A stretch of 64,000 bases of DNA, from positions 1-64,000 of the forward strand of contig NZ_URAR01000012.1 of the NCBI RefSeq assembly GCF_900545795.1, written 5' to 3'. Shown piece by piece: positions 26,153 to 34,439 of this stretch. The notes below the pieces were generated by a model, which worked only from the letters and a program-made list of their open reading frames with translations, was not told where the DNA came from and ran no database searches. The translations under genes and the position numbers were made by a program. This DNA comes from an uncultured Veillonella sp. (GTDB lineage: Bacteria > Bacillota > Negativicutes > Veillonellales > Veillonellaceae). Position 1 is the first letter of the stretch. Each line of letters opens with the position of its first letter.

Positions 26153-27592
26153 TTAATAAGCACCTTTACGCATTAAAACAGCCGTGACTGTTTTTACTAA
26201 ATACACAATATCAATCCAAACAGACCAATTATGAACATACCAAGAATCCATTTGAACTCGCTCATCATAGGTTGTATCACTGCGCCCGCTGACTTGCCAA
26301 ACGCCAGTAATTCCTGGTGGCACTAAATAGAAATCTTGAATATATTCCCCATATTTTTCAATCTCAGCCGTAACAATTGGACGAGGTCCTACAAGACTCA
26401 TTTCCCCTTTTAATACATTTAATAACTGAGGTAGTTCATCTAAGCTTGTTTTACGTAAAAAATGTCCAATCTTAGTAATCCGTGGATCATCTTTTAATTT
26501 AAAATCTCGATTCCACTCTTCTTGTGCTTCTGGATTATCTTTTAAATATTCTTTAAGAGCCTCTTCTGCATTAACCACCATAGAGCGGAATTTATAGCAT
26601 GGGAATAATTTACCATGCTGACCTACCCGTCGATGAGCAAATAATATAGGTCCTGGATCTGTAATATAAATAATCGCTGCAATAATAAGACCAATCGGCA
26701 AAAATACGGCCATACCGCAAAGTGTCAATACAGTATCAAACAAGCGTTTCATGACACGATAATAGGGTCTAGCCAGATTATTCTTTACATTTACTAAGAG
26801 CATGTTCTCTTCCATTAAACCTTGAACAGACACATTGGCTGCTGGCATACCAATCAATTCTGGTACAAATGAAACATTTTTTACTAGTATTTCTAAACGA
26901 TTAATCAAGGTAATCAGATTTTTAGCTGGTAAACCCGGTGCACATACAATAACATGTTGTATTTTACTTGATGCAATAATCTTATCAATATCACTGAAAC
27001 CACCCAGTAAAGGGTATTGTGTAATTAACTCTTCACAAACAGGATTATCATCAATAAAACCTACAATATCATAGCGCATAATAGGATGACGTTCAAAAGA
27101 ACGCAATAAAAGTTGAGCCGTCTTTCCTGCGCCAATAATAATCACTGGAATCTTTAAGAGCCCCGTAGCTATTAAAATACGCTCCAAAATATAACGCCCT
27201 AATAAGACAGTAAAAAAGGTTATAATCCAAGAGAATAAAATAAATAATCGCGATACATCACCAGCCACATTCGCTGCATACATTAAGAAGACTGTTAGTA
27301 TAATGCTATATGTAATGCCTTTAAACACATTCCGTACTCGATCCCAGTAAGGAATGGCAATCTGATATGCATTGGATAAAAACAGCATAAACAGGAATAA
27401 CGCTGGGGCAATCAAAAAGATGTAAATACTCTTAATATGAAAGTTAGACATAACTTCAGGATAGGCCCAAATACGTCTAAAATGATATGAACCCCATACA
27501 CCTAATGCTACCATTGCATAGTCCATGATAAGCAAACACAATGGCAATAAATATGTAGTCCTTCTACTAATGCTAGGAATTCCTTTTCCCAT
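26153..27592 (-). CDS. Undecaprenyl-phosphate hexose-1-phosphate transferase (WbaP-like)
   Basis: The 479-residue protein has five predicted N-terminal membrane helices (residues about 12-130). A Rossmann-like linker (VPVIIIGAGKTAQLLLRSFE) follows, then the C-terminal bacterial sugar transferase domain from about residue 275 (KRLFDTVLTLCGMAVFLPIG, HRRVGQHGKLFPCYKFRSMV, KTSLDELPQLLNVLKGEMSL, VGPRP). It places galactose-1-P or glucose-1-P on undecaprenyl phosphate in the inner membrane, the first committed step of a Wzx/Wzy pathway. It follows galU by 30 bases. WbaP-type (galactose) and glucose-specific enzymes look alike here, so the sugar is left open. Confidence 0.9.
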   Translation of the reverse strand: MGKGIPSISRRTTYLLPLCLLIMDYAMVALGVWGSYHFRRIWAYPEVMSNFHIKSIYIFLIAPALFLFMLFLSNAYQIAIPYWDRVRNVFKGITYSIILTVFLMYAANVAGDVSRLFILFSWIITFFTVLLGRYILERILIATGLLKIPVIIIGAGKTAQLLLRSFERHPIMRYDIVGFIDDNPVCEELITQYPLLGGFSDIDKIIASSKIQHVIVCAPGLPAKNLITLINRLEILVKNVSFVPELIGMPAANVSVQGLMEENMLLVNVKNNLARPYYRVMKRLFDTVLTLCGMAVFLPIGLIIAAIIYITDPGPILFAHRRVGQHGKLFPCYKFRSMVVNAEEALKEYLKDNPEAQEEWNRDFKLKDDPRITKIGHFLRKTSLDELPQLLNVLKGEMSLVGPRPIVTAEIEKYGEYIQDFYLVPPGITGVWQVSGRSDTTYDERVQMDSWYVHNWSVWIDIVYLVKTVTAVLMRKGAY

Positions 27593-27622
27593 AAAAACAA
27601 AACCCTTTCTTAATAAAAGTTA

Positions 27623-28492
27623 TTAGAATTGTGTAGTATCTAACTCATCTAAATACTCTTTTAAGCCAGTTGCCGTTAACTCATGACGCAAACCATACTC
27701 AATCATAGCTTTAAGATAGCCTAAACGATCGCCAATATCATAGCGTTTGCCCTCATAAGCTAATGCATACACTGGACTACTTAATTGCGCAATGGCATCA
27801 GTTAATTGAAGCTCATTACCAGCGCCCAATGGAATCTCTTCTAGTTTTTCAAAAATTTCAGGAGTCAATACATAACGGCCTAAAACAGCTAAATTAGAAG
27901 GTGCTAACTCTTTCTTTGGTTTCTCAACAATACCTGTTACTCTTAACAAATTGCTGGATACTTCTTCACCAGCCACAATACCATAAGAGCTGATCTTATC
28001 TTCCGTTACGCGCTGAGTTCCTAGCACAGTACCTTCGTATTTTTCATAGGTATCAATTAATTGTTTTAAGCAAGGGTATTCTGGATTATATACCACATCA
28101 TCGCCTAGTAGGACAGCAAATGGTTCATTCTCTACAAATGCTTTAGCACAATAAATAGCATCCCCCAAACCGCGTGGTGCTTTTTGACGAATAAAGTGAA
28201 CTTTAATGTCTGCTAAACGGCGCACCATATCTAGCTGCTTTTTCTTGCCTTGTTGTTGTAACAGTTGCTCTAACTCAACACTTGTATCAAAGTGATCTTC
28301 AATGGCTCGTTTATTACGCCCCGTAATGATAAGGATTTCTTCAATGCCTGAAGCTAACGCTTCTTCTACAATATATTGAATAGCAGGAGTATCTACAATT
28401 GGTAGCATTTCTTTCGGTTGTACTTTAGTAGCTGGCAAAAATCGAGTGCCAAAACCAGCTGCAGGGATAACAGCCTTTCTTACTTTATTCAT
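27623..28492 (-). CDS. galU: UTP-glucose-1-phosphate uridylyltransferase
   Basis: The 289-residue nucleotidyltransferase has KAVIPAAGFGTRFLPATKVQ for nucleotide binding, PKEMLPIVDTPAIQYIVEEA and LGDDVVYNP, IVEKP and GAGNELQLTDAI, all typical of GalU. It makes UDP-glucose from UTP and glucose-1-phosphate. UDP-glucose feeds the GalE-like epimerase and glf of this operon and the Ugd encoded at 31152-32318. It is the first gene of the polysaccharide operon, about 70 bases downstream of a good extended -10 promoter. The start is supported by a TAGGAG ribosome binding site. Confidence 0.95.
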   Translation of the reverse strand: MNKVRKAVIPAAGFGTRFLPATKVQPKEMLPIVDTPAIQYIVEEALASGIEEILIITGRNKRAIEDHFDTSVELEQLLQQQGKKKQLDMVRRLADIKVHFIRQKAPRGLGDAIYCAKAFVENEPFAVLLGDDVVYNPEYPCLKQLIDTYEKYEGTVLGTQRVTEDKISSYGIVAGEEVSSNLLRVTGIVEKPKKELAPSNLAVLGRYVLTPEIFEKLEEIPLGAGNELQLTDAIAQLSSPVYALAYEGKRYDIGDRLGYLKAMIEYGLRHELTATGLKEYLDELDTTQF

Positions 28493-28559
28493 AACTTTAT
28501 GCTCCTAACGCTTTAACAACAAAACTGTTGATTACAAGAAAACAAAATTTATCTATTTT

Positions 28560-28568
28560 ATTATAACA
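28560..28568 (-). promoter_or_regulatory. Predicted extended -10 promoter of the polysaccharide operon
   Basis: On the minus strand the sequence TGTTATAAT (28560-28568) is a perfect TGnTATAAT extended -10. No good -35 is visible 17 bases upstream, which such promoters tolerate. It lies 68-76 bases before the galU ATG. Confidence 0.55.
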
Positions 28569-28641
28569 TGTATGAGTGAAAAAACCATTGATTAATACGT
28601 CTTTTACTTATTCTTAGTTAACATTCAAATGGCATAAATAA

Positions 28642-28695
28642 AAACACCAATGACAAAGATGGTCCTTCAGATCCACTCTTCTCTCATTGGTGTTT
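28642..28695 (-). terminator. Intrinsic terminator of infC-rpmI-rplT
   Basis: A 12-bp perfect stem (aaacaccaatga at 28642-28653 with 28684-28695) closes a loop of about 30 bases just after the rplT stop codon. Confidence 0.75.
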
Positions 28696-28715
28696 ATCTT
28701 TAGTATTTGTTGTTA

Positions 28716-29066
28716 TTACGCGTTTTTAGCGATTTCAACGAATTTAGCAAATGCTGCTGCATCGTTTACTGCAAGATCAGCTAACATTTTACGGTCAACT
28801 GCTACGCCAGCTTTAGTTAAACCAGCGATGAAACGGCTATAGCTTAAGCCATTCATGCGGCTTGCTGCGTTGATACGAGCAATAAACAATTTACGGAATT
28901 CGCGTTTTTTCGCACGACGGTCACGACGAGCATAGTAACCAGCTTTCATTACTGTTTCGTTTGCTTTTCTGAACAAACGGCTACGAGTACCGCGGTAACC
29001 TTTAGCTAATTTTAAAATTTTCTTATGACGTGCATGAGCTGTAACGCCCTTTTTCACTCTTGCCAT
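28716..29066 (-). CDS. rplT: 50S ribosomal protein L20
   Basis: The 116-residue, very basic protein reads ARVKKGVTAHARHKKILKLA, then KGYRGTRSRLFRKANETVMK, AGYYARRDRRAKKREFRKLF and NGLSYSRFIAGLTKAGV, the canonical L20 sequence. L20 binds 23S rRNA early in large-subunit assembly and in many Firmicutes also binds its own leader to repress the operon. The leader at 29893-30040 has the expected switch. It is the last gene of infC-rpmI-rplT and follows rpmI by 39 bases. Confidence 0.98.
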   Translation of the reverse strand: MARVKKGVTAHARHKKILKLAKGYRGTRSRLFRKANETVMKAGYYARRDRRAKKREFRKLFIARINAASRMNGLSYSRFIAGLTKAGVAVDRKMLADLAVNDAAAFAKFVEIAKNA

Positions 29067-29105
29067 TCTATTGTTCCTCCATTATCTACTTCTATTAATT
29101 AACGA

Positions 29106-29303
29106 TTATGCGTATGGTAAGCATTTAGAAACGCGTTTGTGGTCAGCTTTAGATACTAGAGCTGCTTTGCGAAGATTGCGTTTACGACCAGGAGCTTTCT
29201 TTTCTAAGATATGGCTCTTGAACGCTTTAGCACGCTTGAATTCACCGGTACCAGTTACCGCAAAACGTTTAGCCGCTGCACGGCGAGTTTTAATTTTTGG
29301 CAT
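29106..29303 (-). CDS. rpmI: 50S ribosomal protein L35
   Basis: The 65-residue protein starts PKIKTRRAAAKRFAVTGTGE and continues FKRAKAFKSHILEKKAPGRK and RNLRKAALVSKAD, a textbook L35. It is a structural protein of the large ribosomal subunit. It lies between infC (20 bases) and rplT. A GAGGA ribosome binding site precedes the ATG. Confidence 0.97.
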   Translation of the reverse strand: MPKIKTRRAAAKRFAVTGTGEFKRAKAFKSHILEKKAPGRKRNLRKAALVSKADHKRVSKCLPYA

Positions 29304-29323
29304 AATTAATTATCCTCCTCAAA

Positions 29324-29839
29324 TTATCCTTTTTTTGCTAATATCATTGTCATATTTCGACCTTCAAGCTTAGCAGCTTTTTCAACTACAGCTTGTTCGC
29401 CAAGTTCACTAGCGAAACGGGTTAAAACATTTTGACCTAATTCAGGATGGCTCAATTCACGGCCACGGAACATGATAGTAACTTTAACTTTGTTACCTTC
29501 TGCTAAGAATTTAGCAGCATTTTTCATTTTTACATAAAAATCATGATCCTCAATATGTGGACGAAGTTTTACTTCTTTTAAAGTAAAGGTCTTCTGTTTT
29601 TTCTTTGCTTCCTTTTCGCGTTTTTGTTGCTCGTAGCGGAATTTACCGTAGTTCATAATACGGCATACTGGCGGTTTGCCATTTGGCGCTACTTCTACTA
29701 AATCTAACTGATGTTCTTCAGCCAATGCTAATGCTTCACGAGCGGACATAATCCCTAATTGCTCATTATCAGCGCTCACTACGCGAACTTCACGGGCGCG
29801 AATTTCTTCATTAATACGCGGCGTATCTTTGCTAATAAT
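29324..29839 (-). CDS. infC: Translation initiation factor IF-3 with AUU start
   Basis: The protein begins IISKDTPRINEEIRAREVRV and continues with the IF-3 blocks LDLVEVAPNGKPPVCRIMNY, GKFRYEQQKREKEAKKKQKT, IEDHDFYVKMKNAAKFL and VTIMFRGRELSHPELG. IF-3 binds the 30S subunit and checks the start codon. No ATG is available. The strong ribosome binding site GGAGGTG (29843-29849) sits directly before two ATT codons (29837-29839 and 29834-29836). A TTG at 29849-29851 overlaps this site and cannot be the start. ATT starts are the known autoregulatory device of infC. I take the first ATT; the second, 8 bases from GGAGG, is equally possible. Confidence 0.93.
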   Translation of the reverse strand: MISKDTPRINEEIRAREVRVVSADNEQLGIMSAREALALAEEHQLDLVEVAPNGKPPVCRIMNYGKFRYEQQKREKEAKKKQKTFTLKEVKLRPHIEDHDFYVKMKNAAKFLAEGNKVKVTIMFRGRELSHPELGQNVLTRFASELGEQAVVEKAAKLEGRNMTMILAKKG

Positions 29840-29892
29840 AGTCACCTCCAAATACAGAATTTAACAGTATATGTTATTCTAAAATATAAAAA

Positions 29893-29915
29893 ACGGATGG
29901 CATAACGCCATCCGT
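29893..29915 (-). terminator. Attenuator hairpin in the infC leader
   Basis: A perfect 9-bp stem (29893-29901 with 29907-29915), loop ataac, is followed on the minus strand by TTTTTTAT about 50 bases before the infC start. It is an intrinsic terminator inside the leader. Confidence 0.88.
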
Positions 29916-30040
29916 AATAAGCTCATTAATAAACCATGTGAAACTCACTTGGTTCAAACTTTATACAACCTACTATTTCTAGACAATAGGTGAGAAGCGG
30001 ATGGCCTCTACTTCTTAATGGTATTCCTAAATGAATACTA
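29893..30040 (-). promoter_or_regulatory. L20-type antitermination leader of infC-rpmI-rplT
   Basis: The transcript from the promoter at 30045-30073 has a leader of roughly 190 bases. On the minus strand GCCATCCG occurs twice, at 29998-30005 and at 29907-29914. Both copies can pair with the single CGGATGGC at 29894-29901. Pairing with the near copy makes the terminator; pairing with the far copy would break it. Position and logic match the L20 leader known from Firmicutes, in which L20 binding favours termination. The two alternative pairings are visible; L20 as ligand is inferred from the family. Confidence 0.82.
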
Positions 30041-30044
30041 TAGT

Positions 30045-30073
30045 AGTATAACTAAATATAGATACTATGTCAA
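30045..30073 (-). promoter_or_regulatory. Strong sigma-A promoter of infC-rpmI-rplT
   Basis: On the minus strand a perfect TTGACA (30068-30073), a 17-base spacer and TATACT (30045-30050) form a near-consensus promoter, located about 200 bases before infC and 50 bases after the epimerase stop codon. Confidence 0.85.
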
Positions 30074-30120
30074 GGCTTTTATTTTTATTTTCTTAACAAG
30101 CATATCCATACTCATAGTAC

Positions 30121-31125
30121 CTACTTATTATAATACTCTTTATACCATTTGGCAAATTTTCCAAGACCTTCCTCTATACTTGTCTTAGGCTTGAAATCAA
30201 AATCCTTCTCCAACTCGCTCACATCAGCATAGGTCTGATACACATCGCCTGGTTGCATAGGCAAATATTCCTTCTCGGTAACTTTACCGATAGCCTTCTC
30301 TAAGACGTCAATAAAATGCATTAATTGCTCTGGTTTGTTATTGCCAATATTATAGACTTTATATTGATCGCCCTGTGTATTAGCTTTTGGAGGATTGCAC
30401 AGCATATGTTCAATGCCTTCCACAATATCGTCTACATAGGTAAAATCGCGATACATATCGCCATTATTATATATCTGAATAGGCTTACCTGCATATACTT
30501 TATTAGTAAATTTAAAATATGCCATATCAGGACGTCCATATGGCCCATATACAGTGAAGAATCGAAGGCCTGTAGCAGGAATATTATATAAATGGCTATA
30601 TGTATACGCCATCAATTCATTGGATTTCTTAGTCGCTGCATAAAAGCTAATTGGATGGTCTACATTGTCCTCCGTAGAAAAAGGTGTTTTTTCTTGATTG
30701 CCATACACAGAAGAACTCGACGCAAAGAGCAAATGCTCCACTGGATTATGACGACAAGCTTCTAACACATTAAAGAAACCAATTAGGTTTGATTCTAAAT
30801 AGGCTTGTGGATTATCAATGCTATAGCGAACCCCTGCTTGTGCAGCTAAATTTACCACAATATGAGGGGTATGCTCAACAAATACACTATCTACAGCTTG
30901 TTTATCCGCTAAATTACCCTTTACAAAAGTAAAATTTGGATATTCATTAAGAATCGCTAACCGGCATTCCTTTAAAGAGACATCGTAATAATCGTTCACA
31001 TTATCAAAGCCAATCACGGTACCACCTAACTCTAACAACCGTTTAGTTAGGTGAAATCCAATGAAGCCAGCGGCCCCTGTTACCAATACTATTTTTGAAT
31101 TGTCATATGCATTATATGTTGCCAT
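30121..31125 (-). CDS. UDP-glucuronate 4-epimerase-like protein
   Basis: The 334-residue extended short-chain dehydrogenase has VTGAAGFIGFHLTKRLLELG, GFDNVNDYYDVSLKECRLAI (the DN.NdYYdv.LK..R pattern is diagnostic for UDP-glucuronate epimerases of the CapI/GlaE group), FASSSSVYGN, YAATKKSNELMAY and GLRFFTVYGPYGRPDMA. It converts UDP-glucuronate to UDP-galacturonate. Its substrate is made by the Ugd encoded just upstream (26 bases), so the two form a short pathway. The product could enter LPS or the surface polymer. Fold and subfamily are well supported. Confidence 0.9.
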   Translation of the reverse strand: MATYNAYDNSKIVLVTGAAGFIGFHLTKRLLELGGTVIGFDNVNDYYDVSLKECRLAILNEYPNFTFVKGNLADKQAVDSVFVEHTPHIVVNLAAQAGVRYSIDNPQAYLESNLIGFFNVLEACRHNPVEHLLFASSSSVYGNQEKTPFSTEDNVDHPISFYAATKKSNELMAYTYSHLYNIPATGLRFFTVYGPYGRPDMAYFKFTNKVYAGKPIQIYNNGDMYRDFTYVDDIVEGIEHMLCNPPKANTQGDQYKVYNIGNNKPEQLMHFIDVLEKAIGKVTEKEYLPMQPGDVYQTYADVSELEKDFDFKPKTSIEEGLGKFAKWYKEYYNK

Positions 31126-31151
31126 AACGACTCCTTCTTATTAATCCTTGC

Positions 31152-32318
31152 TCAATCACGTGCAAACAAATCTCGTGTATATACTTTTTCCTTTACATCA
31201 TCTAACTCCGAGGACCAACGATTCGTAATGATAACATCGCTAAGTTGTTTAAACTCATCTAAATCTCTAACTACACGAGATCTAAAGAAATCCTCCGACT
31301 CAAGAGTTGGCTCATACACCACTACTTCAATTCCCTTAGCTTTAATTCGTTTCATAACGCCCTGTATAGCAGAGGCACGGAAATTATCTGACTCACTTTT
31401 CATAGTCAATCGATATACGCCCACAACACTTGGTTGCTTTTGAATAATCATATCTGCAATATGATCTTTGCGCGTCCGATTGGCTTCCACAATAGCGGTC
31501 ACTAAATTTTGCGGCACATCATGATAATTAGCCAATAATTGTTTAGTATCTTTCGGCAAGCAATAGCCTCCATAGCCAAAGGATGGATTATTGTAAAAAT
31601 CCCCAATGCGCGGGTCTAAGCTTACGCCTTTAATAATCTCATCTGTATGAAGGCCACGCACTTCTGCATAAGAGTCTAATTCATTAAAATAGGCCACTCG
31701 CAATGCTAAGTATGTGTTAGCGAAGAGCTTAATCGCCTCTGCCTCAGTGGAACCAGTGAACAGCACAGGAATATCTTGCTTTAGCGCCCCTGCTTTCAAC
31801 AAATCTGCAAATTGCTCAGCACGCTGCGAACGCTCACCAACTACAATGCGCGAAGGATATAAATTATCATACAAGGCCTTACCTTCTCTTAAGAACTCTG
31901 GGGAGAATATAATATTGTCAGTATTGTATTCCTTTCGCATCTGCTCTGTAAAACCAACAGGCACTGTAGATTTTATTATCATCACAGCAGAAGGATTAAT
32001 TTGAAGCACTTCCTCGATAACAGCTTCAACAGAAGATGTATCAAAGAAGTTTTTCTTCGGGTCATAATTTGTCGGCGTCGATATGATAATATAGTCCGCA
32101 TCACAAAACGCTTCTTCAGGATCTAGTGTAGCTTTAAAATTGATCGCATCTCGAAGTAAAAATTCAGAGATTTCTTTATCTATAATAGGTGATAGGCCTT
32201 TATTTAATTGTTCCACTTTTTCAGGAATTATATCTAATGCTATTACTTCATTATGTTGCGCTAATAGCAATCCATTGGACAAACCTACATAGCCTGTACC
32301 TGCAATTGCAATTTTCAT
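31152..32318 (-). CDS. ugd: UDP-glucose 6-dehydrogenase
   Basis: The 388 residues give the UDP-sugar dehydrogenase plan: NAD-binding IAIAGTGYVGLSNGLLLAQH at the start, ISTPTNYDP, IIKSTVPVGFTEQM, SPEFLREGKALYDNLYPSRI and the catalytic cysteine in FGYGGYCLPKDTKQLLA. A C-terminal UDP-binding domain contains GVYRLTMKSESDNFR. It oxidises UDP-glucose twice to UDP-glucuronate in the cytosol, using GalU product. It lies between a GT8 gene (63 bases) and the UDP-glucuronate epimerase gene (26 bases), probably one operon. Length is normal. Confidence 0.95.
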   Translation of the reverse strand: MKIAIAGTGYVGLSNGLLLAQHNEVIALDIIPEKVEQLNKGLSPIIDKEISEFLLRDAINFKATLDPEEAFCDADYIIISTPTNYDPKKNFFDTSSVEAVIEEVLQINPSAVMIIKSTVPVGFTEQMRKEYNTDNIIFSPEFLREGKALYDNLYPSRIVVGERSQRAEQFADLLKAGALKQDIPVLFTGSTEAEAIKLFANTYLALRVAYFNELDSYAEVRGLHTDEIIKGVSLDPRIGDFYNNPSFGYGGYCLPKDTKQLLANYHDVPQNLVTAIVEANRTRKDHIADMIIQKQPSVVGVYRLTMKSESDNFRASAIQGVMKRIKAKGIEVVVYEPTLESEDFFRSRVVRDLDEFKQLSDVIITNRWSSELDDVKEKVYTRDLFARD

Positions 32319-32381
32319 AGATTACCTTCTTTTCCCTCTTAAAACAATATACTAAGAAATGCTAGTATTCGCTTACATATC

Positions 32382-33446
32382 CTAGTTCTTCTTGTTGCCA
32401 CCTAATTTATATATGGTGCGAAGTACAGCATACCAAAATATGCCCTGTACATATTTACCATAATTGCCTTTGGACTTTTCATAGCGTCCCCACTGCTGAA
32501 AGTCATGGTAATTTTCTGGCTTTTTAATAGGCAAAATATTAGTGATGGACTCCCAAGGTGATAAATCATTGTAATGACGCCACTGCGCATCAATATCAGT
32601 TACTACCATTTGCCACGGCTTACGTCGCCCAGTCCAATGGGCAATAATAGGCTGTCCATTAAAATTAACGGCCCCACCAAAAGCATTATATTGAGCTGGC
32701 AAGAAATAATTCTCACCATCAAACACTAAGTTTAACACATCCTGACTTTGGCCTAAGAAGCGCTCGCGCGGTTCATTTTGATAAGAAAAGGCTTCTTCTG
32801 TAATCTTCTGTTCTTCCCAAGTATCAATATCAATTAGCATGACACCATCATTGAAGTATTTGCCATTTTTTAATTTTAAATGACCCGCTCTATATTTTAC
32901 GGCTTCTGGATGTTCAGATACAGCCCCCATAGCAGCGCCTTGCATATCTAGATGCCATAAGTCTTTAAAATCTCCACAGCACATCGTATCAGCATCTAAA
33001 TAAATAAAACGATTGGCATATTTTTTAATCACCTTCGGCATATATAGACGCGCATAGGTAATACGAGAAAATCGAGCCACTTTAATATGAAAATCTTCAA
33101 AAGGCTTCATATCAATAGTATACAAAATGCAGTGACACTGCCATTTTCGCGCCAATTCTTCAATCTTCTTGCTATTTTCATCACTATGCCCATCTGTAAA
33201 AATATGTACTACGAACTTCTTATCTTTATTATTTTCAAGTACAGAAATAACAGAAGCTCCCATAATATGAATAAATCCATCATTGACATTATAGGCAATG
33301 TGATATAACTCCTCTGGAGCATCTTGCACTACGTCAGATGTATTCTGCTCTACTTCTGCAGTTATATTACTAGGTAAATAATTAAAATCTATCTGATTTT
33401 TAATAAAATTAGCTTCATCAAAAAATGCGTCTGTAAATGTTTTCAT
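32382..33446 (-). CDS. GT8 family glycosyltransferase (LPS-type)
   Basis: The 354-residue protein carries the GT8 retaining transferase pattern: YHIAYNVNDGFIHIMGASVI, TYARLYMPKVI, RFIYLDADTMCCGDFKDLW (DxD metal motif DAD), FNDGVMLIDIDTWEE, QDVLNLVFDGENYFLPAQYN, and IAHWTGRRKPW with the late histidine ligand. Enzymes of this type add galactose or glucose to the LPS core. About 45 extra residues precede the domain. It is the first gene of a GT8-ugd-epimerase cluster and may use a sugar those enzymes provide, but the donor is not determined. Confidence 0.88.
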   Translation of the reverse strand: MKTFTDAFFDEANFIKNQIDFNYLPSNITAEVEQNTSDVVQDAPEELYHIAYNVNDGFIHIMGASVISVLENNKDKKFVVHIFTDGHSDENSKKIEELARKWQCHCILYTIDMKPFEDFHIKVARFSRITYARLYMPKVIKKYANRFIYLDADTMCCGDFKDLWHLDMQGAAMGAVSEHPEAVKYRAGHLKLKNGKYFNDGVMLIDIDTWEEQKITEEAFSYQNEPRERFLGQSQDVLNLVFDGENYFLPAQYNAFGGAVNFNGQPIIAHWTGRRKPWQMVVTDIDAQWRHYNDLSPWESITNILPIKKPENYHDFQQWGRYEKSKGNYGKYVQGIFWYAVLRTIYKLGGNKKN

Positions 33447-33867
33447 TTAAGCTCTCCAAATGCATCTATAGACTCCTAAAACAACCTTTAGAGTCCCTCG
33501 TTCAATACTATAACTTATCTAATTATTATAGCATAGAACGCTTTCATAGTTTACTATTTACTAAGCACAATCCGCTTAAAATTTATATTTTCTAACTTTA
33601 TATTACACTTAATATTTACCTAGCACTATAACATTGATTATGCCTAACACTTTAATACTAATACTTTGCCTAACAATTCAATACTTAACATTATGCCCAA
33701 CAAATTTAGTAATAAAAAAGAAGACAAGCCGTCTTAACTTGTCTTCTTTTCGTTCTTAGTATTATATTCTAAAATGCTTGCACGAGTTATTTTATTGGCA
33801 CTTCCGCCACAGTTTCTATCAAAATCAATACTATCAATGCTTTATGCTTCCAAATATAACGAGAGAC
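33447..33867. other. Gene-free gap with degenerate repeats and a terminator
   Basis: The stretch at about 33600-33710 holds three imperfect copies, roughly 26 bases apart, of a tgcctaacaa/ctttaatact-like motif. The terminator at 33716-33750 follows, and about 115 bases between it and the HutP stop codon show nothing. No coding frame with a ribosome binding site is visible. Confidence 0.5.
33716..33750 (-). terminator. Intrinsic terminator downstream of the HutP homologue
   Basis: A perfect 13-bp stem (aaaagaagacaag, 33716-33728, with 33738-33750) surrounds a 9-base loop. It lies on the downstream side of the HutP-like gene with a T-rich end on the minus strand. Confidence 0.82.
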
Positions 33868-34302
33868 TTACTCCCCTTCTCTAGCCGGCAAGCTTCGATG
33901 GGCAATAGCCACTGCAATTTCATTTAGATGCAAGATCCCTACGCCGATATAGATAGCCACGCTGAGATGCTCGCGATACCGTGCAATACCAATTTTACCG
34001 CCCACATTGAGACCTGTAGCTTTGCGTTTTAATTGTTCTAGTGCTTCTTGGGTAGCCCCAATAACAGCGCCTTCCCCAATATGATTATCTGCTACTACTT
34101 TTTGACGTTGCGCTGCCACAACAGCATGTTCAATAATCTTAGGAATGGACTGTAAAAACTGCCCTCCAAAATCAACTGCTACTGAGCGAATGCCCTTCTC
34201 TTGTAAATCCTTGCGAAGCTCCTGCTCCATATCCCGTGTTTCAGTAATGGCCAAGCGTAACGCGGCACGACCTATTGAAATGCTATTATATTCCATATAC
34301 AT
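33868..34302 (-). CDS. hutP: HutP-family RNA-binding antiterminator
   Basis: The 144-residue protein matches HutP along its length: ISIGRAALRLAITETRDMEQ, then GLNVGGKIGIARYREHLSVA and IYIGVGILHLNEIAVAIAHRS, which correspond to the conserved HutP core that binds histidine, metal and RNA. Bacillus HutP binds UAG-rich leader RNA in the presence of histidine and Mg and allows read-through of the hut operon. Here no histidine-utilisation gene is near; the neighbours are a phosphoethanolamine transferase gene and GT8. It may therefore act on a distant leader or have a different target. Family call strong; target unknown. Confidence 0.88.
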   Translation of the reverse strand: MYMEYNSISIGRAALRLAITETRDMEQELRKDLQEKGIRSVAVDFGGQFLQSIPKIIEHAVVAAQRQKVVADNHIGEGAVIGATQEALEQLKRKATGLNVGGKIGIARYREHLSVAIYIGVGILHLNEIAVAIAHRSLPAREGE

Positions 34303-34439
34303 CTCCTACCATACTACCAAACTTAACTCTCACATATAAAATAGCTGTACTTCCATTATACTGTCCCTCGCTTCAATTACTATGAAATGAAGTGCTGCAC
34401 AATACATATTAATATAATTATACTTTGTCCATTAAAATC

